A DNA stretch of 20,442 nt from Gammaproteobacteria bacterium (lineage in GTDB: Bacteria; Pseudomonadota; Gammaproteobacteria; HK1): NCBI GenBank assembly GCA_013042035.1, contig JABDQX010000016.1, forward strand, positions 1 to 20,442. Direction: 5' to 3'. Shown piece by piece: positions 7,903 through 16,004 of this stretch. Position numbers and translations under genes: made by a program. The notes under the pieces are model-generated. The model did not search any database and was not told the DNA's origin. It was given only the letters and a program-made list of their open reading frames with translations. Within the stretch, counting starts at the first letter, position 1; the number at the start of each line of letters is the position of its first letter.

Positions 7903-8706
7903 GTGGAGCATCCCCCGCAAGTAGATGAGAGCATTGGGCAAGAGATTCCCATCGCCGTCGTGCAGGGTACGCCCTTCACCAAACTTCCTCGCGATCTATA
8001 CATACCTCCAGACGCATTGGAGGTTTTTTTGGAAACCTTCGAAGGACCGTTGGATCTGCTTTTATATCTCATCAAGCGTCAGAATCTGGATATTCTTGAT
8101 ATCCCTATTGCGGAAATTACCCATCAGTACGTGAAATATGTGGAGATCATGAAGGAACTGCGTCTGGAACTCGCTGCGGAGTATTTGGTAATGGCGGCAA
8201 TACTCGCGGAGATCAAGTCGCGCATGTTGCTCCCGCAACCCAAGGCTGAAGAGGAAGAAGACGACCCCCGCGCGGAACTCATTCGACGCCTTCAGGAATA
8301 CGAGCGTTTCAAGGTGGCCGCCAGGGAGATCGATGCATTGCCGCGTACAGGGAGAGAATTATTCGAAGCAAGCGCCGAATTACCGGCAATACCCATCAAA
8401 AAGATTCACCCCAAAGTAGGTCTTCCGGAAATATTAAGCGCATTTCATGAGGTATTGGCTCGCGCGGAGATGTTTTCCCATCATCGAATACATCTGGAAC
8501 CATTATCCGTGCGGGAACGCATGGCAAACATTCTGATAGTATTGCCGGCTAACGAATTCACGGAATTCAATGCGTTATTCCGGCCGGATGAAGGAAGAAG
8601 GGGTGTGGTCGTTGCGTTGCTGGCCCTTCTCGAACTTATCAAGGAGTCATTGGTCGAATTGGTGCAGAGCGCATCCTATGGTCGGATTCAGGTGAGGCGT
8701 TTGTGA
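7903..8706 (+). CDS. scpA: Segregation and condensation protein A
   Basis: The kleisin subunit of the SMC-ScpA-ScpB condensin, which compacts and helps segregate the chromosome. The N-terminal SMC-binding segment reads VFLETFEGPLDLLLYLIKRQ (41-60), followed by AAEYLVMAAILAEIKSRMLLP and an acidic linker (EEEEDD). The C-terminal winged helix ends LVQSASYGRIQVRRL. The protein has 267 residues, including a ~35-residue N-terminal extension before the kleisin core. GTG at 7903 is favoured because GGAG lies 7 bp upstream; GTG at 7901 is out of frame. scpB, which usually follows directly, is absent: the next gene is convergent and belongs to a different cassette. Confidence 0.94.
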   Translation: MEHPPQVDESIGQEIPIAVVQGTPFTKLPRDLYIPPDALEVFLETFEGPLDLLLYLIKRQNLDILDIPIAEITHQYVKYVEIMKELRLELAAEYLVMAAILAEIKSRMLLPQPKAEEEEDDPRAELIRRLQEYERFKVAAREIDALPRTGRELFEASAELPAIPIKKIHPKVGLPEILSAFHEVLARAEMFSHHRIHLEPLSVRERMANILIVLPANEFTEFNALFRPDEGRRGVVVALLALLELIKESLVELVQSASYGRIQVRRL

Positions 8707-8709
8707 AGC

Positions 8710-8734
8710 CATTGGGTGAGCCATTTACCGAATG
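8710..8734. terminator. Possible weak bidirectional terminator between converging genes
   Basis: Only 31 bp separate scpA from the opposing TOPRIM-like gene. Bases 8710-8717 (CATTGGGT) pair with 8727-8734 (ACCGAATG), with one mismatch and a 9-nt loop. There is no strong T-run on either side, so termination is only a guess. Confidence 0.25.
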
Positions 8735-8737
8735 ACC

Positions 8738-9343
8738 TTACACCCTCAGTGATTTGAATCGTTGGATTGCAAAGATAGCGCGTTTAAGGCTGGGCGATGC
8801 ACCGCTTGCTCGCTGAATATCCCATTGTTGGTAAACAAACTCGCCCATTACCGCGTTGTATTCCGGTCCGATATGTGCCGTAGACCCACGAGTGGGTAGC
8901 AGCGGATCTCGTAGATTACGTTTCCCGTGCTTGCGCACCAGATTCAGAACGAATTCCTTCGGTTTTTCCAGAATATCGGGATTCTCGGGAATTTTTGATT
9001 GGTTCACGCCTATAAAACTTGCAAAGGCTTTCCGGTCGGCCATAACCCAGGATTCAATCTCAATGACCGCTACCCGAAATATGAACCCCTCGTTGCGAGG
9101 ACACCGTAGCCACTTGTCGATAATCCCAGGTGGACAATGTGCTGGAGAATCCTGATCCGTCAGAAGAAATACGGGGAAATTCTTTGCCGTTTTGTTAAAT
9201 TCCCTTGCCCTTTTTTTTAGATGACCGAATCCGAATCCCATAAACACAGTGACTGGAACGATACAACAATGCCTAAGCAACTTGTGGGCCATCGCCTCGC
9301 TCAATGGGTCTTCCACCGCTAGAATACAACGGTTTCTATCCAT
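8738..9343 (-). CDS. TOPRIM-like protein, putative effector partner of the AAA ATPase
   Basis: The 201-residue protein has no signal peptide or membrane segment. The pattern resembles TOPRIM-type nuclease folds (RloB, DUF4276, DUF4435 groups): an N-terminal strand with acidic E11 in ILAVEDPLSEA, a D-x-D in LLTDQDS (D63, D65), and VIEIESWVMAD (E95, E97). A conserved-looking tail contains GSTAHIGPEYN and PSLKRAIFAIQRF. The assignment rests on these motifs and on context, not on a database match. It starts 4 bp after the stop of the ATPase gene, so the two are almost certainly translationally coupled. By analogy with PARIS (AriA/AriB) and AbiL, it could be a nuclease or RNase held or triggered by the ATPase. 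That function is an inference. Confidence 0.68.
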   Translation of the reverse strand: MDRNRCILAVEDPLSEAMAHKLLRHCCIVPVTVFMGFGFGHLKKRAREFNKTAKNFPVFLLTDQDSPAHCPPGIIDKWLRCPRNEGFIFRVAVIEIESWVMADRKAFASFIGVNQSKIPENPDILEKPKEFVLNLVRKHGKRNLRDPLLPTRGSTAHIGPEYNAVMGEFVYQQWDIQRASGASPSLKRAIFAIQRFKSLRV

Positions 9344-9347
9344 TGAT

Positions 9348-10505
9348 TTACCCGACGACGGTACTCAATCGGTTAATGTCAGAGGGTTTTGTCCTTGGCA
9401 GAGCGGCTTCTCCCACCGTAAATCCTGTGTCCAAAAGCGCCTTGATATCTTCAATATCCGATACCGTTTCAACGTGAGTTCCTTCTTTATTCGGAGTCAG
9501 CATCAGCACCTCACGGCCATCGATCCCCGATTCATCCAGCAAGGCATCACTGTGAGTACTGATCAATACCTGTCGGCCCTGGGTACGCTGCATTTTGTTG
9601 ATGAGTGGTGCCAATTGGCTTGTGATCCCGGAATTCAGCGATAGTTCCGGTTCTTCCAACAAAAGCAGGTCTTTTCCCTCAAGAAGCGCCCACAGCACAC
9701 CGATAAGACGTAGTGTACCATCAGAAAACTGGTCCTCCCGTTGCCAACCCGCTTTCGGGCGCCAGTGGGTGTATAAAGTTTGGAGATGAGCTCGCCCGGT
9801 GGATTCATCCCTCACGAACTCAAGCTGCTTGCTTAGAGGAACAACTGTTTTTAGCGCTTCTTCTATGCGCTTTAGTCGGGTGCGACGTGTCTTTTCCGGC
9901 GTTTTGGCGATGCGTTCCAAAAATCCCTGGCCAAAAGGATCGTTTTCCAGAATCCTGCCTTGAATGGAATCGGCAAAGCGTAACAGTTGTGGGACGAGGT
10001 GAAGGTAAGTGACGCTTTGGAAAAAATCGGCAATTTCACGGAAGTTATGGTTCGCATTGATTTGCTCAAGGAAGGTTTGCGTGAGCCGAACAGAGTCTTT
10101 TTCATCCTTATCGTCCGGTCGATTCAGGAGTTGCTCATTTCCCCGCCATACCTGCTCATAGGTGAGCAAGGTTCGCCGGTAGCCTCTGGTTTCTTGTTCA
10201 ATGCCGATGCCATATCGCCAACCAGGAGGTTCACCGGGGGCATCCGCCAGATGAATTTCAATGGAGATTTCTGGTTTTTGGCGAGCCGCTAAACTGCGGA
10301 TTTTCGATACGCCGCCTCGATCTTTGACGGATTTTTGTAGCCCGCCCCCCTCCGTGCTGGCAATATCACGCAGAAAACGGAACACATCCAGAAAGTTGGA
10401 TTTGCCGGAGGCATTCGGCCCAATCAGAAACTGCCGCCGTTGCAGTGGGACATCGACGCTGCGAAAATTACGCCAGTTTTTGAGTTGAATGCGGGAGATT
10501 ATCAT
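9348..10505 (-). CDS. AAA family ATPase (AAA_21 / OLD-RecF-like, ABC-type)
   Basis: The 385-residue protein opens with IISRIQLKNWRNFRSVDVPL, the typical beginning of RecF/OLD/SMC-type ATPases. Walker A is GPNASGKS (29-36), the ABC-like signature is FSDGTLRLIGV (260-270), Walker B is LLLLEEPELSL (280-290, E284/E285), and the switch histidine is in STHSDALLD (H318). It lacks a C-terminal TOPRIM domain, but a TOPRIM-like protein is encoded 4 bp downstream, so the pair is a split OLD-like module. The open frame begins at a TTG at 10550. I prefer ATG 10505 because homologous folds start at this residue, though no clear Shine-Dalgarno precedes it. ATPases of this class act as sensors in several phage-defence systems; the trigger here is unknown. 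It lies downstream of infB on the same strand. Confidence 0.85.
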   Translation of the reverse strand: MIISRIQLKNWRNFRSVDVPLQRRQFLIGPNASGKSNFLDVFRFLRDIASTEGGGLQKSVKDRGGVSKIRSLAARQKPEISIEIHLADAPGEPPGWRYGIGIEQETRGYRRTLLTYEQVWRGNEQLLNRPDDKDEKDSVRLTQTFLEQINANHNFREIADFFQSVTYLHLVPQLLRFADSIQGRILENDPFGQGFLERIAKTPEKTRRTRLKRIEEALKTVVPLSKQLEFVRDESTGRAHLQTLYTHWRPKAGWQREDQFSDGTLRLIGVLWALLEGKDLLLLEEPELSLNSGITSQLAPLINKMQRTQGRQVLISTHSDALLDESGIDGREVLMLTPNKEGTHVETVSDIEDIKALLDTGFTVGEAALPRTKPSDINRLSTVVG

Positions 10506-10553
10506 GGTAATCCGGTGATTCGACGTCAGGAAAGGAGGGGAAATAGGCAAGCA

Positions 10554-10820
10554 TTACCCACCACCACGTTGGTAGTGTTTATCGAAAATATTCAGAAACA
10601 TCTCCACTTCCCTGTCGGAGTACGCAAAAAAACGAAATATAACCGGGGTGACCGGTAACCGTAACATTCCCAGCCTGCGTTCGGATTCCCTGTGTAATTC
10701 GATTTCCACGCGCTTTCCGTAATCGTGGATCACAATCAACGATCCGTCGATGATTCGATACTTTCGTTTCCCTACCGCGGAAGGCAGATTGCGGAAAAAA
10801 TCCCGATGATGGCAACCCAT
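10554..10820 (-). CDS. Small protein of unknown function, upstream of the AAA ATPase
   Basis: The 88-residue product from ATG 10820 (or 99 from GTG 10853) matches no family I can name. It looks like a real protein: YRIIDGSLIVIHDYGKRVEI is a plausible beta-rich segment, then a basic stretch, RLPVTPVIFRFFAYSD, and a C-terminal helix ending FDKHYQRGGG. Neither start has a good Shine-Dalgarno sequence. Just upstream (10786-10905) the neighbouring frame also reads like protein (GKTIVYRVTPDGLPSSGFF), so the true N-terminus may lie in that frame and the gene could be frameshifted. It ends 48 bp before the ATPase ATG on the same strand, so it is probably part of the same cassette. An antitoxin-like, adaptor or unrelated role are all possible. 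Confidence 0.5.
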   Translation of the reverse strand: MGCHHRDFFRNLPSAVGKRKYRIIDGSLIVIHDYGKRVEIELHRESERRLGMLRLPVTPVIFRFFAYSDREVEMFLNIFDKHYQRGGG

Positions 10821-10924
10821 CCGGCGTGACACGATACACGATGGTTTTTCCACAACCCGTGTATTGATAAATAGCTTTTATAACCGGGGCAAGCGCAAAA
10901 CTCGGATGGTTTCGCGCAGCGAGA

Positions 10925-13657
10925 TCATCCCCGTTTCACTTCCACTCTCTCATAAACCTCGATCTGATCCTTGACCTTCACATCATTATAGCTTTTTACG
11001 CCGATGCCGCACTCGGTTCCGAGCTTAACTTCCGTAACATCCTCCGCATAATGACGCAATGATTCGAGTTCTCCCTCATAGATCACAATGTTATCACGCA
11101 ACACCCGTATACGATTGCTGCGCCGTATAATGCCTTCGGTAACCATACAGCCGGCAATCGCCCCGAATTTGCGTGCACGAAAAACATCCCGCACCTCGGC
11201 AATGCCAATGATTTCTTCCCTGAATTCGGGTTCTAATAACCCATTCATGGATTGCTGAATGGTATCTGTCACATCATAAATAACACTGAAGTAGTGGACA
11301 TCGACTCCCTCTGACTCGATGAGTTGACGAGCGACCGCATCCGCGCGAACGTTGAACCCGATGACAATAGCCTTGGAAGCAATGGCCAAATTCACATCCG
11401 TTTCACTGATGCCACCCGTGCCGCCAGCGATAACATTGACACGAACATCATTGGTTGAAAGCTTGACCAGCATGTCGGTAAGCGCCTCCACGGAACCCTG
11501 AACATCGGCTTTGATGATGAGATTCAATGTGGCCACATTGCCTTCGGTCATCTGCTCGAATACGTTCTCAAGCTTGGTAGCCTGTTGTTTGGCAAGCCGC
11601 ACTTCCCTGAATTTGCCCTGCCGGAACAATGCAATTTCACGTGCTTTACGTTCGTTGGGAGCCACAATGGCTTCTTCACCGGCTTTGGGTGGCCCGGAAA
11701 GGCCGAGAACCTCTACTGGAATGGAGGGCCCTGCTTTTTCCACGGGTTTGCCTTTCTCATCAAACATTCCACGAATTCGACCAAACTCCTGGCCGGCAAG
11801 CAGGATGTCCCCTTTTTTCAATAGTCCGGATTGCACCAACACGGTTGCCACGGGACCACGTCCTTTGTCTAGACGGGACTCGATAACCACACCGCTGGCC
11901 AGCCCTGTTTCAGGTGCCACCAGCTCCAAGAGCTCGGCCTGTAACAGGATGGATTCAAGCAGATTATCGACACCCTCACCTGTCTTGGCGGAAACCTTCA
12001 CAAAAATCGTGTTACCACCCCAACTTTCAGGAATGACATCATGGGTTGCCAGATCCTGCTGGATACGATCGGGATTCGCATCGGTCAAATCGACCTTGTT
12101 TACAGCAATAACCAGGGGAACCTGTGCCGCTTTGGCGTGTTGAACAGCCTCAATGGTTTGTGGCATGACGCCATCATTGGCGGCGACGACCAGCACCACG
12201 ATATCGGTTGCCTTTGCACCACGGGCACGCATGGCGGTAAACGCAGCATGACCTGGCGTATCCAGGAAAGTGATGTTTCCGTCGGGGATCTCCACATGAT
12301 AGGCGCCGATATGCTGGGTAATACCACCCGCTTCACCCGCGGCTATTTTGGTTCGCCGAATGTAGTCCAGAAGAGAGGTTTTTCCATGGTCGACATGCCC
12401 CATGATAGTGACAACCGGTGATCGCGACACCAAGTCATCCTCTCTGACAACCGCTTGAGCAAGGGCTTCTTCAAGCGCATTTTCCTTGAAGAGCTTTACG
12501 TTATGCCCCATTTCTTCTACCACAATGGCAGCGGTTTCCTGATCGATAACCTGATTGATGGTGACCATGGTTCCCATATTAATCATTGCCTTGATGAGCT
12601 CAGTCGCCTTTATGGACATCTTCTGAGCCAGTTCTCCCACGGAGATGGTTTCCGGGATAGTTACCTCACGGATAATGGGGGCAGTCGGTTTCTCGAAACC
12701 ATGCCGAGACTCCGTAGCTTTGGTGAAAGGTCTGGATACCTTGGGTTTTTTCCTGCGACGCCCTCGTCTCTCGCTAGCCACATGGAGCTCTTTCCGATCG
12801 CTTTTGGCTCCCTTGTCCTGACTTTTTCCTTTGTCCCTTTCTTTTCCCTTGCCCTTAGCACCATCTTCACGTTGCGCCTGCGCAGGCTGTGTTACTTTCG
12901 TCCCAACGTTTGTATCGGTCTTGGCTTTGGTTTGCACCTCGGCATCGGGTTGGACTTTTTGCTCGGGAGCCGGTTTTATAACGGCAGGAACCGGTGCGGG
13001 CCGCTCCGGTGCGGTGACGGTGGGTTGTGGCGCTGCAACGTCCGCGTACGGCGTTTCTTCATCCGAAATACCTCCGGCTAATTCACGTTTTATTTCACGC
13101 CTTTCTTTTATTAGCGTACGTTCCTCGGCCTTCTTGCGTATTTCTTCATGCTCACGCTCTTCCCGTTCGATGCGGAGCTTTGCATCTATTTCCTGATGAC
13201 GCTGTTTTGCCTCTACCTGCAACGCGCGCTTGGCCGCTTCCATACGGGAGCGTACGGCGAATTCGTCCGCGTCGGTTTTTACGGTTTTGTCAACCGCCTT
13301 GGCACCGGGCTCGGGCTCCGGTTGGTAGGTTCGACGCTTTCTAACTTCCACGGTTACCGTTTTTGCGGGAGCGCGTGTAACTACACGCCGCTGCGTACCG
13401 GTTCGAGTCTGACTGGCTGGAATTTTGATTTCACTGACCGATTTTCGTTTCAGGGTTACCTTCTTTTGTAGTGGTTTTTCCCCGTCGGGTTTCCCATGTA
13501 TCCGTCGAAGGTGTAACAAAAGTTTGCTTTTGTCACTTTCGTTGATAGGTTCGCCAGGATCGCGGTGTGGTAGACCAGCCTCGTCTAACCGCACAAGCAA
13601 CCGGTCCACAGAGATCCCTATTACGTCGGCAAGCTGTTTTACGGTTACCTCGGCCAT
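10925..13657 (-). CDS. infB: Translation initiation factor IF-2
   Basis: The GTPase that positions initiator fMet-tRNA on the 30S subunit and promotes subunit joining. The protein has 910 residues, close to the E. coli length. The N-terminal IF2-N domain (1-50) is followed by a long charged, Lys/Glu/Pro-rich linker (~60-320), a second IF2-N-like region (~333-390), then the G domain: G1 GHVDHGKT (420-427), GGITQHIGAY (444-453), DTPGH (466-470) and NKVD (520-523). Domains II-IV follow, with the C2 fMet-binding domain at the end (VREV-type ...GTECGIGVKSYNDVKVKDQIEVYE). Third gene of the rimP-nusA-infB operon, 94 bp after nusA. The usual next genes rbfA and truB are missing downstream. Confidence 0.97.
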   Translation of the reverse strand: MAEVTVKQLADVIGISVDRLLVRLDEAGLPHRDPGEPINESDKSKLLLHLRRIHGKPDGEKPLQKKVTLKRKSVSEIKIPASQTRTGTQRRVVTRAPAKTVTVEVRKRRTYQPEPEPGAKAVDKTVKTDADEFAVRSRMEAAKRALQVEAKQRHQEIDAKLRIEREEREHEEIRKKAEERTLIKERREIKRELAGGISDEETPYADVAAPQPTVTAPERPAPVPAVIKPAPEQKVQPDAEVQTKAKTDTNVGTKVTQPAQAQREDGAKGKGKERDKGKSQDKGAKSDRKELHVASERRGRRRKKPKVSRPFTKATESRHGFEKPTAPIIREVTIPETISVGELAQKMSIKATELIKAMINMGTMVTINQVIDQETAAIVVEEMGHNVKLFKENALEEALAQAVVREDDLVSRSPVVTIMGHVDHGKTSLLDYIRRTKIAAGEAGGITQHIGAYHVEIPDGNITFLDTPGHAAFTAMRARGAKATDIVVLVVAANDGVMPQTIEAVQHAKAAQVPLVIAVNKVDLTDANPDRIQQDLATHDVIPESWGGNTIFVKVSAKTGEGVDNLLESILLQAELLELVAPETGLASGVVIESRLDKGRGPVATVLVQSGLLKKGDILLAGQEFGRIRGMFDEKGKPVEKAGPSIPVEVLGLSGPPKAGEEAIVAPNERKAREIALFRQGKFREVRLAKQQATKLENVFEQMTEGNVATLNLIIKADVQGSVEALTDMLVKLSTNDVRVNVIAGGTGGISETDVNLAIASKAIVIGFNVRADAVARQLIESEGVDVHYFSVIYDVTDTIQQSMNGLLEPEFREEIIGIAEVRDVFRARKFGAIAGCMVTEGIIRRSNRIRVLRDNIVIYEGELESLRHYAEDVTEVKLGTECGIGVKSYNDVKVKDQIEVYERVEVKRG

Positions 13658-13707
13658 TTGCGTTATTACCTCATAGCCTGTAAATCAATGGCGAACATAA
13701 ATAATTC

Positions 13708-13721
13708 CGCTCCGCGGAGCG
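13708..13721. repeat. 14-bp perfect palindrome in the nusA-infB spacer
   Basis: CGCTCCGCGGAGCG is its own reverse complement and can fold as a 5-bp stem with a CGCG loop in the intercistronic mRNA. There is no T-run after it on the - strand. It may be an RNA-processing or stability element, or have no function. Confidence 0.35.
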
Positions 13722-13751
13722 ATACGACACTGAGTTTCGCTTGTAAATACA

Positions 13752-15242
13752 TCAAAACCAAATCTCACGGGCAGCCATGATGAGAGCTCCGGCACGTTCT
13801 GCATTCATATCGGTAAGCTCTACCAATTCATCCACGGATTGCTCAGCCAAATCTTCGCGCGTCACAACACCTCGGCTTGCCAAGGTATAAGCGAGCTCTC
13901 CATCGATACCATCGACGTCCAACAGATCCGGGGCCGGTTCCGATTCGCCGAGACGCTCTTCATTAGCAATTTCCCGATTGAGAAGTATATCGCGTGCGCG
14001 AGATTGGAGCTCGGTGACGATACTTTCATCAAATTCTTCGATTGCCAACATCTCATGGGTGGGAAGATAGGCAACTTCGTCGATATTGGAAAAACCTTCC
14101 TGCGCCAGAATAGTCGCAACTTCTTCATCGACGTCGAGTTGTTCCATAAACATCATCAGGGAACGTTCGACTTCCGCTTCCACCTTTTCTATGGCTTGCC
14201 GGTCCGTCATCACATTAAGTTCCCAACCGGTAAGCTGACTGGCTAAACGGACATTTTGCCCACCACGGCCAATAGCCTGGGATAAGTGTTCTTCCGAAAC
14301 GGCAACATCCATGGAGTTGGCTTCTTCATCCACGACGATAGAACCAACCTCCGCGGGAGACATGGCATTAATGACATATTGGGCTGGGTTTTCATCCCAG
14401 AGAATAATATCCACGCGTTCACCGGCGAGTTCGTTGGATACCGCCTGCACTCGGGCTCCGCGCATACCAACACAAGCACCCACCGGATCGATTCTGGGTT
14501 CCTTGGTACGCACACCGATTTTGGCACGCAGTCCCGGATCGCGAGCAGCCCCCATAATTTCGATCAAACCTTCTCCAATCTCAGGAACTTCCAGTGAAAA
14601 AAGCCTGATTAGAAGTTCAGGGGCAGTGCGGCTGACGAGAAGTTGTGGCCCCTTGCTCTCGGTATTGACCTGACGCAAAAGCCCACGCAATCTGTCACCC
14701 GGGCGTATCGATTCACGAGGAATCATCTCGTCCCGAGGAATAAAGGCCTCCATGTTTCCACCCAAATCCAACATGATATGACCACGCTCAACGCGTTTGA
14801 CAATACCATTTACCAACTCACCTACCCGATCCCGATATGCTTCGACAACCTGCGCGCGCTCGGCCTCGCGCACTTTTTGCACAATAACTTGTTTGGCCGT
14901 TTGAGCCGCGATGCGTCCGAAAGCTATCGATTCGATAGGCTCTTCGATAAACTCTCCCGGTTGAATATCGGCATTTTGTACACGAGCCTCTTGGAGCGAG
15001 ATTTGGTGCGAGGGGAACTCGAGTCCATCGCTTGTGTGCTCTTCCTCGACGATTTCCCAACGCCTGAATGTTTCATAATCACCCGTTTGCCGATCAATAC
15101 TGACTCGTGCCTCGATATCTTCCCGATAGCGCTTCTTGGTGGCACTGGCAAGAGCTGCCTCAATTGCCTCGAAGATAATTTCCGGCGCCACGCCCTTTTC
15201 GTTAGAGACGGCCTCCACCACCAGTAAGATCTCTTTACTCAT
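13752..15242 (-). CDS. nusA: Transcription termination/antitermination factor NusA
   Basis: NusA binds RNA polymerase and nascent RNA and tunes pausing, termination and antitermination. The 496-residue length matches the E. coli protein. In order: N-terminal polymerase-binding domain (1-~125, starting MSKEILLVVEAVSNEKGVAPEIIFEAIE), S1 domain (~130-200, with NGIVKRVERGHIMLDLG), KH1 and KH2 (~200-345, with DPVGACVGMRGARVQAVSNE and SQAIGRGGQNVRLASQLTGW), then the two acidic helix-hairpin-helix repeats typical of gammaproteobacteria (~365-496, ending MNAERAGALIMAAREIWF). A good Shine-Dalgarno (AGGAGT on the - strand, 15251-15256) precedes the ATG. Second gene of the operon, 208 bp after rimP, a long gap that holds several hairpins. 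Confidence 0.97.
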   Translation of the reverse strand: MSKEILLVVEAVSNEKGVAPEIIFEAIEAALASATKKRYREDIEARVSIDRQTGDYETFRRWEIVEEEHTSDGLEFPSHQISLQEARVQNADIQPGEFIEEPIESIAFGRIAAQTAKQVIVQKVREAERAQVVEAYRDRVGELVNGIVKRVERGHIMLDLGGNMEAFIPRDEMIPRESIRPGDRLRGLLRQVNTESKGPQLLVSRTAPELLIRLFSLEVPEIGEGLIEIMGAARDPGLRAKIGVRTKEPRIDPVGACVGMRGARVQAVSNELAGERVDIILWDENPAQYVINAMSPAEVGSIVVDEEANSMDVAVSEEHLSQAIGRGGQNVRLASQLTGWELNVMTDRQAIEKVEAEVERSLMMFMEQLDVDEEVATILAQEGFSNIDEVAYLPTHEMLAIEEFDESIVTELQSRARDILLNREIANEERLGESEPAPDLLDVDGIDGELAYTLASRGVVTREDLAEQSVDELVELTDMNAERAGALIMAAREIWF

Positions 15243-15250
15243 GAGCTATG

Positions 15251-15284
15251 ACTCCTAATAAATTCCGGCCATGTCGGAATTTAT
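15251..15284 (-). promoter_or_regulatory. nusA: Strong hairpin abutting the nusA Shine-Dalgarno
   Basis: ATAAATTCCG (15258-15267) pairs perfectly with CGGAATTTAT (15275-15284), giving a 10-bp stem with a 7-nt loop. On the mRNA it ends 1 nt before the AGGAGT ribosome site (15251-15256) of nusA. It could limit ribosome access, set translation level, or be a processing site. Further upstream in the same spacer is another hairpin, GCCCCG/CGGGGC around 15352-15367. Function is inferred from position only. Confidence 0.5.
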
Positions 15285-15450
15285 ACGGTTGGGTTCGCAA
15301 GCTCGCCCCAACTTGGCACATAAATCCAAACGCTGTACGTACGAATATGGCCCCGCCTCACGGGGCAAAAATACAGAAAACGTATTAAAAAATGCAGTTA
15401 CGCACATACAGGAAAAACTTGTAATTTTGTAATGAACTGGCGGCATTCGG

Positions 15451-15906
15451 TTAATGTCCCGGGACAAGCCGCGCTGTTCCAATCAGATCCAAAGGGATTG
15501 CATGCTCAATGTCATCTTCTACCACCAGTACACTATTGGAGCGGCATCCGAGCAGCTCCCCTGCAATATTTTTACGCCCTTGCCAGGATGCATCGAGTTT
15601 TATTCGAATGTGGCATCCCTTGAACTGCTCAAAATGGCTTGGCTTAAACAACGGTCTGTCCGGTCCTGGTGACGACACCTCAAGGTTATACTGACTCCGA
15701 ATCGGGTCGGAAACGTCTAGTACGCCGCTTATTTGATGGCTAACCAACTCACAGTCATCCAAACCGATGCCCGCCGGATGATCAATATAAACCCGCACCA
15801 ACGCCCCTTCTTGTCTGGGAAAATGTTGGACACCGATCAATTCATAACCGAGCCCTGTAATCGCCGGCTCGATGATCTCGCATAACTGTTTACTGTAGCC
15901 ACGCAT
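15451..15906 (-). CDS. rimP: Ribosome maturation factor RimP
   Basis: RimP assists maturation of the 30S ribosomal subunit. The product from ATG 15906 is 151 residues, the usual length, and begins MRGYSKQLCEIIEPAITGLGYELIGVQ. It contains VRVYIDHPAGIGLDDCELVSHQISGVLDVSDPI and SSPGPDRPLFKPSHFEQFKG, both hallmarks of the family (the SPG-x-DRPL motif). The C-terminal SH3-like domain ends DLIGTARLVPGH. The frame stays open for 25 more codons upstream, but those run through terminator-like hairpins and do not look like RimP, which fixes the start at 15906. First gene of rimP-nusA-infB. Confidence 0.95.
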   Translation of the reverse strand: MRGYSKQLCEIIEPAITGLGYELIGVQHFPRQEGALVRVYIDHPAGIGLDDCELVSHQISGVLDVSDPIRSQYNLEVSSPGPDRPLFKPSHFEQFKGCHIRIKLDASWQGRKNIAGELLGCRSNSVLVVEDDIEHAIPLDLIGTARLVPGH

Positions 15907-15914
15907 CGCACACC

Positions 15915-15944
15915 AAAAACAAAAAGTGGGCACGAAGCCCACTT
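15915..15944 (-). terminator. Intrinsic terminator-like hairpin in the rimP leader (proximal)
   Basis: AAGTGGGC (15924-15931) pairs perfectly with GCCCACTT (15937-15944) around a 5-nt loop. Read on the - strand, the stem is followed at once by a T-rich tract (TTTGTTTTTGG). It lies only 9 bp upstream of the rimP ATG, so it would act as an attenuator of rimP-nusA-infB or as the terminator of upstream transcription. Confidence 0.75.
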
Positions 15945-15964
15945 CATTTAGTGAGAACCGAGGT

Positions 15965-15990
15965 AAAAATCCGAACGCCATGGGTTCGGA
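15965..15990 (-). terminator. Second terminator-like hairpin in the rimP leader (distal)
   Basis: TCCGAAC (15970-15976) pairs with GTTCGGA (15984-15990) around a 7-nt loop. On the - strand the stem runs straight into TTTTTACC. It is shorter and less G+C-rich than the proximal one, 20 bp further from the gene. Confidence 0.6.
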
Positions 15991-16004
15991 GTCACCCCAT
16001 TTCG

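Noticed and set aside
15352..15376. GCCCCG/CGGGGC hairpin in the rimP-nusA spacer as a terminator
   Set aside because: On the - strand the T-run precedes the stem, and on the + strand it is followed by A residues, so it is not an intrinsic terminator in either direction.
15961..16000. Possible initiator tRNA gene (metY) upstream of rimP
   Set aside because: GGGTTCGGAGTC looks a little like a T-arm, but no cloverleaf, anticodon arm or CCA-proximal acceptor stem could be made. The bases are better explained by terminator hairpins.
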